Origin: Marsupella aquatica
Taxonomy: Eukaryota; Marchantiophyta
Assembly: GCA_973895155.1 (NCBI GenBank)
Contig: OZ316898.1
Location: 17,980,001-18,044,000 of the forward strand
Length of the DNA stretch: 64,000 nt
Reading direction: 5' to 3'
Made by a program: the position numbers and the translations under genes. Shown here one piece after another: positions 20,215 to 31,161 of this stretch. Each line of letters starts with the position of its first letter. The first letter of the stretch is position 1. The notes below the pieces were generated by a model. That model worked only from the letters and a program-made list of their open reading frames with translations, did not search any database and was not told the origin of the DNA.

Positions 20215-20770
20215 AGAACGCGTGAGGCTCCACCATTTCACGGGGGTGCAAAATGAGTTTGCAATAAAAGATCAGCTGCTGTCCACAAAGGACAAAAAGT
20301 ATGTAATTATGTCAGCAACGAACGACTTCAATGTTTTGGAAGCAAGGAATGCAGGAGGCTGTCACCCTGGGAATCTATCCACCCGAGTTGACTGAAGAAT
20401 TAGAGATCTCGTTAGATTGGAACAAGGTCGAGGAGACAGCACTGGGATCGGATGGGTTTGAAATGCCAATCCACCACCTACATGCGCAACTGCCAAGAAG
20501 ATGGAAAGATTGTCGTCTGTTAACAGGAAGCAGCACAATATGGATCAGAAGCTGGATAAGATCATGAACAACCAGGATAACATCTACAAGCAGGTGAAGA
20601 ATGTTGAAAGGATGCTTGGGGAGAGATTTGCTGAAGTTCTAAAGGAGCAAAAAAGGTTGTTTCGAAAGCTTCAAGACACACAGAGATTTCTGAAAGAAGA
20701 CAAGGACAGAACCTGCCCAAACATCGTCTATTTGGGGAAAAGAGATTCTGGGCTAAGGGCTACTATACAC
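20215..20770 (+). pseudogene. Unrecognised decayed gene, coiled-coil block
   Basis: Three overlapping plus-strand phases join into one coding-like block. About 57 codons from 20218 include KDKKYVIMSATNDFN. Codons from 20331 follow, including YPPELTEELEISLDWNKVEE. Codons from about 20500 include MDQKLDKIMNNQDNIYKQVK and continue as a charged heptad-like helix (GERFAEVLKEQKRLFRKL) to the stop at 20771. Two frameshifts are needed. The last 80 residues look like a coiled coil. I do not recognise the family; the biased codon positions and lack of low complexity argue against chance. Confidence 0.4.
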
Positions 20771-20880
20771 TAAAGGAGACATTCTTACTAATTGTTAATG
20801 TTCGTTTGCAATTTCAATGTAAGGCCATGTACAATGCATCAAGTCAAGGATCAGCTGGGCCTCGTTGTCTCCGACCTAGA

Positions 20881-21320
20881 GAGCACTGAAAACACTTGTC
20901 CCGTGGCTCAAAGTATCGCTAAACAGTTCTCGTAATCTCTGCAAAAATTGCAAAGCATGTCGTAGCCCCTGGGACGGGTTTGCTACTGCCGACTTCCAGC
21001 AACTGCAGAAAGGAAAATCACTCTTAGATGGAATCTTCTGTGTCACAGAGGACTCAATGGCAGAATTGGATAAGCTGGTGACTGAGGCCGTGGGACTTGA
21101 TCCTACTGGTCCCCCGTTGAACCCTAGAGATGTGTATGGAGAGAGTAGAGCAGCCATTACGAGTTTGGTAGGAACACTAACAGCAGAGGCCTACGAGGAG
21201 AACTTAGGACTTAGAAAGTTGTGTTTGGCACACAACGATGGTTCTCTCCAGGGTGTTGTTTGCATCTGCACAGACTCTTATCAGAAGTTCAGGAAGTCTA
21301 ATCTGGTTAATGACATGTAA
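20881..21320 (+). pseudogene. Unrecognised open frame, 146 codons
   Basis: The phase is open from a stop at 20878 to a TAA at 21318. The first ATG (21057) gives 87 codons, but coding-like sequence begins earlier, with a CKNCKAC cysteine pair and WDGFATADFQQLQKG. The later part includes ESRAAITSLVGTLTAEAYEE and GSLQGVVCICTDSYQKF. It follows the block at 20215-20770 on the same strand by about 110 bp and could be another exon or piece of the same decayed gene. No known domain was recognised. Confidence 0.35.
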
Positions 21321-22111
21321 ACACTAGTCGAACTTGAGCGATTCCACAACTGCTGCCTGCCTGCCAATGTTGTAGCAGTGCTTTGGTACAAGAGGTAAAA
21401 AAGTCTCTCCAAACAGATGAATTCGGGCCAGAATTGGTACATTAATCTACCGTTGGAAGCCAACTCATGGATTAATTGCTGTCACCAGGGTCTGGAAATG
21501 GTGGGCTTCTTGGTCGTATTAGGCAGGCATAGGATGTGACTTATTAATTTGTGTCCAGCGCTAATCTGCCTGGCCTTCTCAAGGCCAGTCGTTCTGGGAT
21601 AATCTTCTGAGAGAGTGTCTTATCAATACTAATCTCTCCTGATTTATCAATACAATAAAAATTTCTAAATTACAGTCCGTGGCGATGGTTATTTCTACGA
21701 ATTTTAGTAAAACTCGTGAGAAGCGTCCCACTGCCCCGATCCAAATCTGTAGTGTGCCCTTCTTCTCTCCAGAGCACCAAAACTCGACCCAAATCTTCAG
21801 TGTGCCTTTTTCTCTACAAAGCACAAAAAATTACAAAGAGTAAAAGTATATAAGTATTCTTTCCAGGCACGAATGGCGCGCAACCTTACTACTCTCTTGC
21901 TAGCGATGTTACGATTTGGGTAGGGCTTCCCCTTATGGAAAGAATATCGTGAGAGCCGATCCCAACTTACGAGATGAACTTGAATAAATACTACGTACAA
22001 CTATAGTTGATTTAGATGCAAACGGAAGCAAATTGTGTTTACTTTATCGACGAACAGAGAGCCTAATTATAAAAACTATATATACCATACTTTGAAGGCC
22101 GATGGAGAGGA
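21321..22111. other. No protein gene; upstream of tRNA-Lys
   Basis: Short frames only. Immediately before the tRNA gene (22065-22090) there is an AT-rich tataaaaactatatata stretch. This is the kind of TATA-like element often found upstream of plant tRNA genes, though it is not required for polymerase III. Confidence 0.45.
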
Positions 22112-22184
22112 GCCGTCTTAGCTCAGCTGGTAGAGCGCGTGGCTTTTAACCACGTGGTCGTGGGTTCGATTCCCACAGACGGCG
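22112..22184 (+). tRNA. tRNA-Lys (anticodon UUU)
   Basis: A 73-base cloverleaf folds without mismatch in the acceptor stem (GCCGTCT with AGACGGC). The D arm TAGCTCAGCTGGTAGAGC is box A, and the anticodon stem CGTGG/CCACG encloses the loop CTTTTAA with anticodon TTT. The T arm GTGGG-TTCGATT-CCCAC contains box B. The discriminator base is G, and no CCA is encoded, as expected for a nuclear gene. There is no intron. A short T run (22187-22190) could end polymerase III transcription. It decodes AAA and AAG lysine codons by wobble rules. This is the only gene in the window that looks fully intact. Confidence 0.95.
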
Positions 22185-22580
22185 TCTTTTGGAGCAATCA
22201 GTCTCCGCACTATCCGTAACATGTGTCTTTCATTCGAATCTGCTTTTTTGGAACCGTTCTTGGTCTTCACGCTTTCGCACCCTTTTTCAGTTCCCAAAAC
22301 TTGTCAACAGCAAAGTCTGACCTCCAATTTCTCCTCCCTTGATGTCACGCTAGTGGGCTCTCTCTCTCGCCAGTCTAATCTAGTAACCATGAAGAAAGTG
22401 AGTTATGAATTCTGAAGATTATTTCTTCAAAAATTACACTCTCTCTAGCCAGTCTAATCTAGCCATGAAGAAGTGAGTTAGGAATTCAGGAGATTATTTC
22501 TTCAAAAATTACAAAAAATTACAAAAAAATATATATGAGAAAACTACACACCTCACTCGGAGTTATTTATTGGAACAAAT
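22185..22580. repeat. Imperfect two-copy repeat downstream of tRNA
   Basis: From about 22358 to 22515 the sequence ccagtctaatctag, ccatgaagaa, gtgagtta and gattatttcttcaaaaattac occurs twice with a period of roughly 80 bp. The rest of the interval has no gene. Confidence 0.65.
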
Positions 22581-22732
22581 TTCTTTTGTGTAGTTATGCT
22601 TTCAACCCAGCAGACTAAGTTTGAAGCCCAGATGGACCCTCTATGTTTATCACAATTCTTTTGTGTCGTTATGCTTTCAACCCAGCAGACTAAGATTGAA
22701 GCCCAGATGGACCCTCTATGTTTATCACAATA
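22581..22732. repeat. Two-copy tandem repeat, 76 bp
   Basis: ttcttttgtgt..gttatgctttcaacccagcagactaag is repeated exactly in order at 22581 and 22657. The copies differ at only about two positions, so the duplication is recent. Confidence 0.9.
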
Positions 22733-24328
22733 CTCAGATAGACTTTTTCAACATGGATGAAGCAGCAAATCCCTTTTTTCTGCTCAAACATTTAGAGTAG
22801 ACATGTGTAACACACACATCAAGGAGTGAATGTGGCAAGAAAACTAGAGTTCACCACACCAAAGTTTTAGCCAATAGTTGAAAATTAGCCTACCTTGCTG
22901 TTCATCCAACATTGTACGCATTGGAACCCTTGTCATCTCGTGATTCTTATGACAATCTGTGACACCAACTGCACTCCTCACCATCACCCACACACCAACC
23001 CTGGAAATGTTTAAACTCGTCTAAATTGGGTCTTATTTGCTGGTTCTGACCATAATTGTGCCAAAGTTTGTTTGGTGTAAGTACAAGATTTACACTCAGA
23101 AGGAAGATCACCTCAGCATAGATGGAAGTAGGGCAGAAGCATGGGAGCCAGGGGAGTATTTGTTTGGCAGATTCACAAATTGGTGGAAAGCATTTTGATG
23201 TTATTCGACCAATTGCCCTGCGGATTGCATTCTCTAATGACATTGAATTTTGTCATGATTGGTAAGGCTAAAAAAGCCTATGCTACTATTTTTTACCACT
23301 TTTGGTTATGTAGAAGCAGGCAACAGAGGGTGACATTGAGTCCCACACGGACGGTGACATGGATAGTAGGAGCAATCAGGATGAGAAGAGCAAGAGTCTT
23401 GTCGGGCCCAGTAGTGCAGCCGCCTAGGAGGAGGGGAATGAGGAGGAGGGCCCAAAGGAGGAGGAGATCAGGTGTCCCCCCCCCCCATTAAGTCACAAGG
23501 GCAAGGGGAAAAGGGCAAGGAGAAGGAAAAAAGAGTCAAGGAGGGGAAGGAAGTCTCCTTTCTAGAGATGTAGGACCAGTTTTAGGGAATCAGGTGGCAG
23601 ATTTTAGGGGTGTAAGCAGGATTTTTGGTAGGGTTTACATCTTGACCCTCTCCAAGCATTTGACATGTCGCTTTATCTTAAGAACCTTTAGATTTTGTAA
23701 GTTTTGTACATTAATTTTATTAATGAGGAGTTGTGTTCCGGCATCTTGGCATTAGACTCTACATGGACTCCCCCCCCCCCCCGCACTCTGCACCTCAGCC
23801 TAAACCCTAAACATACATTTAAACCCATTACTTCAATGAATGTAACATTTGCAAAGCTTTGCGAGGCATCCTCCATAATATTGCAACTTGTGAAGCCAAA
23901 ATGTTCTCAACGTTACCAATCAATTCCATTTTGCACAAAATGCAATACACATATGTATACCTCATCAAAACAGGAGCGGAAACAGGAGATACCAACTGCA
24001 TTGCAAATAGCATATTTTCTCAAAAATATATTGCAGGTAGTCACTTGCTTGCAATATTGCAAAGTGCATGCCAATGGAAACTGTGCAACTACATTTTTCT
24101 TGCAAACTTAGCGATTGTTTCATTGCCATGTTGTCCATGGTTGCAAACTCATAGTTTTCAAGTAAAAGAGCGTCACACAGCCCTGCATTGGTTTTGTGAG
24201 AATTAAAGCATCTAAATTTGCAAGAGTTTCCAGGAAACGCGAGTAGGTTTGCAATGGCCAAGTTTCTTTCTTTCCTTTGTTGTTTGCAAACTCCCCATTT
24301 TCTTTTTATTTAATTCCTTTATGTTAAC

Positions 24329-24362
<34 letters not shown>

Positions 24363-24786
24363 TCTGCCCCTTGGTCTTCTCCACTTACCATCCATCCCAC
24401 CTAGCCTCCATCATGATGAACCAACTGGTACACTCATTTCCTTTGTTACATTCCACTCCTTTTTTTCAGAATTAATTTTCCTCATCAAAAAAAGCTCTTT
24501 ATTGTTGTTGTTGTCCTGATACACTCCATCCTCCTTGCATCACACAAACATTCACCAGCTTTAGTAGGGCTTGTTTTCCTTTCTCTTCAAAATTTCTCCC
24601 CTGATCCAAACATCCCACATTGTACGTGTGCACACACCTCCGTACTTAATAAAAGTTGTTTTTTTCTTCCCTCTTTTCCCTTTGATCAGTTACTTAATCC
24701 CTATACCCCCTTGTTTCTCTGCGCAGTTACTAGGGCGCTTTAATTCATGAGCTTAGTTTGAGTTTTTGATTGCATCCGAGGAGCTA
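22733..24786. other. No gene; low-complexity tracts
   Basis: A purine-rich (AGGAGG-type) tract at 23410-23560, a cytosine run at 23769-23782 and a (CA)n microsatellite at 24330-24359. Frames on both strands between 23700 and 24260 overlap each other with no domain and are probably noise. cctaaaccctaaac at 23800 resembles two telomere-type repeats but is too short to mean anything. Confidence 0.45.
24330..24359. repeat. (CA)n microsatellite
   Basis: About 15 uninterrupted CA dinucleotides; likely variable in length between individuals. Confidence 0.95.
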
Positions 24787-25038
24787 GTGGCAGGGCAGGT
24801 TTCTCATGACCTGAAGTGGGTTTTTTGGAGTCAACAGTTTTGGTTTATGCACACAAGATATCTCCTTGGAATATATTTTTTGTTTTATAAATAAACAAGC
24901 CACGAAAACCCCGTGGCAGGGCGGGTTTCTCATGACCTGAAGTGGGTTTTTTGGAGTCAACAGTTTTGGTTTATGCACACAAGATATCTCCTTGGAATAT
25001 ATTTTTCGTTTTATAAATAAACAAGCCTCGAAAACCCC
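24787..25038. repeat. Two-copy tandem repeat, 126 bp
   Basis: gtggcagggc(a/g)ggtttctcatg begins at 24787 and 24913, with the same 126 bases following and very few differences. A third copy starts at 25039 (gtggcaggg) and stops. Sequence upstream of the first unit resembles 1260-1450, so the duplicated unit is part of a dispersed repeat. Confidence 0.9.
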
Positions 25039-25488
25039 GTGGCAGGGGGAAGCAAGCAGAACATGTCAAGTACAGCAGCGGAACATCAGTCCACAGGGGC
25101 AAGACACCGGAAGAACCAAAAATAGTCCATCAACCCAATGTCAATATCGGGTGACCGATGTCACCCACCCATCACGTCGGCTGAGCCATACCACTCTCTC
25201 TATGTTTAGCTGTTCGCGTGCACGAAGTAATCTACTGTGTCTTCTGTTTCGGGGCAAACCATGTCCGACAGCAGCAACATGGTCCGAGGCCTCCGAAAGC
25301 AGAAACCTAAAGTCAAATCTATGCGTACCCGCTACTTGAAACATATGCTCATTCCTACCAGTCCATAGCATCCATAGCATCTGATACATCGATCAAAGTT
25401 GACCAACATTGTTTGTAGAGGGTGACTAATGATGTTGTCATCAAAAACATTGATTATTGACCTCCCACTTTCTTTGACTGATGTTGGC
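25039..25488. other. No gene recognised
   Basis: Minus-strand open frames (25141-25389 and 25332-25523) lack clear domains. One contains MLWMLWTGRNEHMF, faintly like the W-x-x-R-N motif after plant LINE reverse transcriptases, but nothing else supports a LINE. Bases 25481-25488 are the left target duplication of the family M element that follows. Confidence 0.35.
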
Positions 25489-25797
25489 CTTAGGGGCCTT
25501 GAGCAATCTAATGGGTGTCCCATATCACATGTGAAGTTTTGTGGGAATAAACACCCTAAAACTTAAGTCAATAAAAAAAATTTGAGGAATTTTTTACCCC
25601 TAATTGAATGGAATATTCTTGGAATATTCTCAAATTTGGTTTTAAAAAACCCTACAATTCTTATAATTCTCAAAACTGGATTAAAACAACCCTAATGTTT
25701 TTCAACAAAAATTTAGAAGTCTTTCACTAAACACAACAAAAAACCCTATACTTATTTGCGCACGATGGGTTGGAAGAAAAGAAGTGAGGACCCCAAG
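25489..25797 (+). mobile_element. Complete family M element
   Basis: 309 bp. The left end is CTTAGGGGCCTTGAGC and the right end, reverse-complemented, is CTTGGGGTCCTCACTT. ATGTTGGC is duplicated exactly on both sides (25481-25488 and 25798-25805). Interior words (aataaacaccctaaaactta, cccctaat..aatggaatatt, caaccctaatgtttttcaac, aaaccctatacttattt) match the split copy at 61877-63642. In looser form they also match 37432-37716 and the copy split by copia element 1. It is non-coding. Confidence 0.88.
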
Positions 25798-25805
25798 ATG
25801 TTGGC

Positions 25806-27151
25806 ATCAGCATCAACAGTAGCAAAGCGAATGATGCAAGGCAGTGGAAGCAAAGAATGACAGATTGTCGCCAATTCCATAAGCACCACAAAAATGTCAC
25901 TTGACCTAGAGCTCAAAACAATCACACTCTGATATGAATGACCAAATGCACAATGCAATTGAGATTTGGGAACATGAACACTACTTGAGGAAAATGTGTT
26001 GTTCAATCGGTGGGTATGACTTCCCAATCAGTATGACTAAAGGTTCAACTTTCTCATCGACCTTTGAGACTTGTTGCGCTAGCTCGTGCAAGTTATGACA
26101 TAGACTATCAATGCACCATTAGAGGATTGAGGTGCAGCACAACTGCTCTTGCAATTTATGACACAGACTATCAATGCACCATCAAAGGATTGAGGTGCAA
26201 TGCAACTGTGGAAAGCCACAAATGAAAGTGTGTGTTGTCCCAATATTTCTCAATTTCTCCCAATTGATGATTGTTCTCTCCCTCTGAAAGCCTTCAAATG
26301 AATAAGTGTTTGCACCTCGGTATGCACTAGAGCAACATGACTAGACCACAGGCTCCTCAAAATTTTCACCAAGCTCTTCCTTTGTCAAAATTGCCACCTT
26401 TCATATGCCTACAGCATGAGAACTACTCAATGGTTTTCCTCCAACGTCTAAGGTTGCAAATTGATTCAATTTTGATGCAATGATCAAAAAATCTCACTCT
26501 AGTCCCCTCCATGCAAGTTGGTGCATGAGAATCCCAAACTCCAGTCCCCTCCGTGCAGGAGTTGGTTACGATTGCCAAAATTTTGGCAGCCATTTTAATT
26601 GTTGCCTATATTGAAATTTTATTTTATTTTTCAATAAAAGAAAAGATAACTGAATAAGAAGAAAGAATAAAAAGGATAAAAAAATATCATCTATTTGGAC
26701 AAAACCATTAAATGAACAAAAAGCACTAAAATCAGACACCATTTTCTAGTATATGGCAGAATGGCAAAAATCATGACATAATCCTTTCCATGAAAAAATT
26801 GCCTAATATTTCACTATACCATTAATTTCAAGCAATTCAACAATTAGATTATTTATATCTTGGATGAACCAAGATGACCTCCATGATAATTCCATACATT
26901 TGAAAAGTCCACATTCATGAAATTTCATACCATTTTTTAGCTCTCAATGAAATTAAGGACAAGCATTGAGGCCATGTTTTGCAACAAAACCCTCCTCCAA
27001 ATGAAAAATGGTCAAAAACAAAACTTTCCTAACTAACATAATGTGAATCATGAATTCATGAAGAAAAGAATTCTCTTATATCCTAATCATCTTCTTATTT
27101 CTAGTTTTTGTAACATCCATGTTAGGAATAATTTCTACATTTATGACTTTG
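25806..27151. other. No gene; one tandem duplication
   Basis: AT-rich with a 63-bp two-copy repeat (26082-26207) and no coding frame of note. The last five bases, CTTTG, are the probable left target duplication of copia element 2. Confidence 0.45.
26082..26207. repeat. Two-copy tandem repeat, 63 bp
   Basis: gctc(g/t)tgca followed by tatgaca(t/c)agactatcaatgc and aaggattgaggtgca occurs twice head to tail. Confidence 0.85.
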
Positions 27152-27255
27152 TGTTAGACTCCACCTGTTGACTGGACCAACCGATCACCCGACACATCTA
27201 TATGTATCATGACATTCCACATTCTATATACGCTGATTATCATTTCTCCATCACA
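27152..27255 (+). repeat. 5' LTR of copia element 2
   Basis: 104 bp, TGTTAGACTCC to CCATCACA, with a TATA-like TCTATATACG at 27226-27235. LTRs this short are unusual for a full copia coding unit. Confidence 0.88.
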
Positions 27256-28621
27256 CATTATCAGCACTTTGTCTCACCAGCGGAGTGGAGAGAAGAAAAT
27301 AGCTATGGCAGATTGATCTCTCGAGATAGGGATAGATTTGCTGAGGAGATCATAAGGACCTCGAGAGCAATTTTGGAAAATTGAAAAGACACAAACAGAA
27401 TTGAGAAGAGAAGGAGTGAATAGGGATCCGTTCTGAAAACAAGAAGAGAAATTCAGAACTGATGAGACTATTAGCAAGGAATTGAGATAGGAAGCGACTT
27501 AAAGGGAGAATCGATAACTAAGGATCGAAGGCGATCAAGTTTGAGTCACCAGACAGAGAAATTCTCCTACGTTGCGCAATTATGAAGAGCGAACAGTAAA
27601 GCAGGAGGTCAATGAGAATGGAAAACAAATTCAGGCAGAACAATCGAGAAAGGACTCTGAAGGCGCCTAATGCCAAATCGAAAAGCATCCATAAGGACTT
27701 CGCGACCTCATAAGGACAGGCCCAGACGAAAGAGCCTGTGACAGACCACGATCGGGACAGCAACAAGGATTGAGTGAGGAATTGAGAAAAGTAGGTAGGC
27801 AGCATCGCGAATCAATAAGGACAGATCGAGAGAGAAACGATAACACTCGAAGATCAGAGAAGTGACCAGAAAAGAGGCACCAAGAATCAATAGGGTAAAG
27901 ATGGAGAGAAGGTCTTGCGGCAACAGCACACGATCGATTTTACCTGAAGGATAACACAGCAGCAGCAAAGCGACCAGAAGAAAAGGACAACATCGATCTA
28001 CCTTAAATATGCTCTCAAAGAAAGCTAGTAAGCAGAGAAGCTATCGAAAAGCAAAGAAGGAATTTCGAAAAGAGAGATTGACAAGGTGATTAGAAAGTTG
28101 TACCCAAAGTGATTGCAAGCGGCGCAACCCAAGGTGATCGCTGATGACATTGAAGTCACATTCATCGAGGAAACACCGAGACAAGCAGTCGACAAACAAC
28201 GCTAAGTGACATAACCGCCAATCCATCTCTAAGTGAAACTTATTTCCAAAGGAACTCAAAATAACAAAGGAAGACTCGCACTTAACCATAACTGCAACCC
28301 TAAGTGCACAACTGGATAACTGCATCACCAATACAAAGTAATCCTAAAATACATGGAATAATGTGCAGTTATACATTTACAAAGGAAACGTAACCAGAAG
28401 TGCAAACCCTAAAAAGTCATTTTTTCTTACCCCTAATCACAAAAGGCCTTGCAACTTTTGGGCATAACCTCAGCCATCCATTTGCTACCTACTTACTAAG
28501 AACCCGCATTAAATCTCTCATAAATGTGCCCCTTCAATTCCTATTACCTATGGCTATTAGTACATAAGGCCTAATTACCATCCAAAAGAAGCTTAGTACA
28601 CTAGTGCCATAGTAACCCTAG
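27256..28621 (+). other. Leader of copia element 2
   Basis: About 1.37 kb of strongly purine-rich sequence (gag/aag-rich up to about 28150) with no coding frame on the sense strand. Antisense frames here are by-products of the purine bias. It fits an extended untranslated leader before gag. Confidence 0.6.
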
Positions 28622-29935
28622 ATGGCCAACCTGGAGAAATTGATTTTCCCAGCTTTAGAAATCGACGGTAACAATTATCTCGAGTGGTCCATGAACCTCA
28701 AGGAGAACCTGACCTCTTTAACCCTTCTCCCAGCTATAGGGATAGCCCAACCCATACTAGCAAGCGAACCCCAACCAGACCCGTTAACCAAGGCCAATGA
28801 ATCAAAGGCCCTAGTATTTCTTCGACGCCATATCCATAGGTTCTTGCAGAGATAGTACATGCACCTCTCCACCCCTCGCGAGCTATGGACAGCGCTTAAG
28901 ACCCGATTCGACCACAAGACATTGGTTGAACTACCCAGAGCACACCAAGAATGGCTAAAGTTACGGGTCCAGAACTTTACATCCATCTCAACCTACAATT
29001 GTGAGTTATTCAGAATAACCTCAACCCTTGCACTTTGTGGCGAGCCAGTCGCAGACAAGGACTTGCTAGAAAAAACCTTGTCCACGTTCCACTCTTCAAA
29101 GGTGCTACTATCAACCCAATACCGGAACATGAAGTTCGGACAATACTCAGAGCTCATCGCCCACCTCCTAGTAACAGAAAGGAACCAAGAGCTCCTTTTA
29201 GTTAACTCTAGGAAACGTCCTACGGGCACGCTAACCCCAGGACCACAGAGAGAAACCCATCACATAGACAACGCTGGACCCTCCACATCAAGGCAGGGTA
29301 CCAAGCGCGCCAAGAATGGTAATAGGAGAAACACTCTCAATAGGGGGAGTTTCTTCAACCAACGCCCGCACCATGGCGCACTTAAACGGGCCTTCAGAGG
29401 TCGCCCAAATGGACGCCCACAACAACAGAGTTCCCACAACAACTTCACACGCGGCCGAGGATGCGGACGCGGTGGAAGGAGATACCAGAACGACCGCCAA
29501 AGCGATCGGCCTCAATCTCGACCACAACAAGAACGACCAAGATGCTACGAATGTGGCATGACCAACCATCTGGCCCACAGTTGTAGGATTCCACAGTATC
29601 TTAGAGACCTATACCAACAGTCTCTAAAGGATGGCCAAACCTCTAGGACACCACCCCGTGAGACCCACGGGGCGTTTATGGAATCCAGAGACTTATTTCA
29701 AGATTTTTCAGACACACATGTGCAACCCGAGGCACATTTAGTGGCGAGTAGCTCCACAACTCCAGACCTAAATAGCCCCAGCACACGCATTATTGATAGT
29801 GCAACTACTCATACTATCCTTCAGGATAGAACTCTTTTTCACAAGATCACACCTTCAAGTAGATCACTGACCACTATCAATGGTCCTAGCCAGGTAGAAG
29901 AGGGCTTCGGCCCAGCTTCTATTAGACTTCCGTAG
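28622..29935 (+). pseudogene. copia element 2 gag and protease
   Basis: The frame starts MANLEKLIFPALEIDGNNYL, a typical plant copia Gag opening. A TAG at 28853-28855 interrupts it after 77 codons and the same phase continues. The Gag core is followed by a long Arg/Gly/Gln-rich segment of RGRG type and a CCHC knuckle, CYECGMTNHLAHSC. The protease region has IIDSATTHTIL, the form of active site seen in some plant copia lineages, with the aspartate intact. The frame ends at a TAG (29933-29935). A further TAG lies at 29948-29950, after which the same phase continues into the integrase. Confidence 0.9.
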
Positions 29936-31160
29936 GGTACAGAAATCTAGATAGAATCAGCTATCTTCGCCCCGAATGCAACCCGTAATCTCCTAAGTTT
30001 TAGGGATATACGAGCAAATGGACTCCACGTCCAGACAGGCGATACAAAAAACCAGGAAGTAATCCATTTGGTTGAAAATACCCCTATGGGGAAAATCATT
30101 AAAGAGACTTTTTTCTCGTACCCATGCGGGTTTTACGTAACTCAAATTGAATGTTTGCATAACAATGCACAACCAAGCAAATTGCCCGCGCTTTGGCATG
30201 CACGCCTTGGCCACCCCAGTCAATCCATGCTAAGTAAAATTATTAAGAATTCACGAGGCATTCCAACCAACATATGCCACATTCCAGCTAGCACTCCATG
30301 CATTGCATGCTCACGCAGCAAACTAATAACAAGGCCCACGGCATCAAAATTACCAACCAAGATACCAAAATTCTTGGACATCATACATGCGGATGTTTGC
30401 GGGCTAATTAACCCACCGAGCGGACCATTCCACTGCTTTATGATACTGATCAATGCATCCACCAAATGGTCAAATGTGACCCTGCTTTCGACGCGGAACA
30501 TGGTAAGTTATGCCTTGCATCTTGATGTAAATCTTGCGCGTCAAGGCACAATTTCCCAATCACCCCATGAAGACACTAAGGGTGGACAATGTAGGGAAAT
30601 TCACATCCAAAACCTTTAACGACTTTTGTACATCACTAGGTATTGATGTACAATATTCCGTACCCCACGTCCATTTCCAGAATGGATTAGCTAAAGTTGT
30701 CATTAAATGCCTTCAGCTAATTGTACGCCCACTACTAATGCAGTTGAAACTCCCCGTCTCAGCCTAGGGACATGCCATATTATAGGCTAACGCATTAATT
30801 CAATACCGCCCATCTGCTCTTAATACTTATAGTCCATACCAAATTGCTAACGGTATCCCACCTTTGTTCATTTGGATGTCAAGTAATGGTTCCCATTACT
30901 CCACCCAAACGAACCAAGATGGGACCCCAATGACAGTTGGGGATATACATTGGATTTGACTCACCGTCCATAATCCGATATATGGAGCCTACAATAGGCG
31001 ACGTTTTTAAAGCCAGATTTTTAGATTACCATTTTGATGAGCATATTTATCCACCACTCATAACCTCTGAACACCCACTACCACCTTTGGAGTAGGAGAG
31101 ACATTCGCCATTTTGGCAAGACCTTAGAACAAATCAGGGGGAGAAAGAAGTTCAGCAAAT
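29936..31160 (+). pseudogene. copia element 2 integrase
   Basis: The same phase as gag resumes after two stops. GAG-pre-integrase is visible as LWHARLGHPSQSML with a following CIACSRSK. The integrase core has its first aspartate in IIHADVCGL and second in LRVDNVGKFTSK (phase change near 30540). The third motif reads NGLAKVVIK, where copia integrases carry a glutamate (N-G-x-A-E); lysine replaces it, so catalysis would be lost. Beyond 30767 the C-terminal part is recognisable in two further phases (for example IGDVFKARFLDYHFDEH near 30990-31040), with several stops. Confidence 0.85.
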
Positions 31161-31161
31161 T

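Noticed and set aside
23800-23815. Interstitial telomere repeat (cctaaaccctaaac)
   Set aside because: Only two units; expected by chance in a window of this size.
25141-25389. LINE 3' coding remnant
   Set aside because: One faint W-x-x-R-N-like motif only; no RT or endonuclease sequence nearby.
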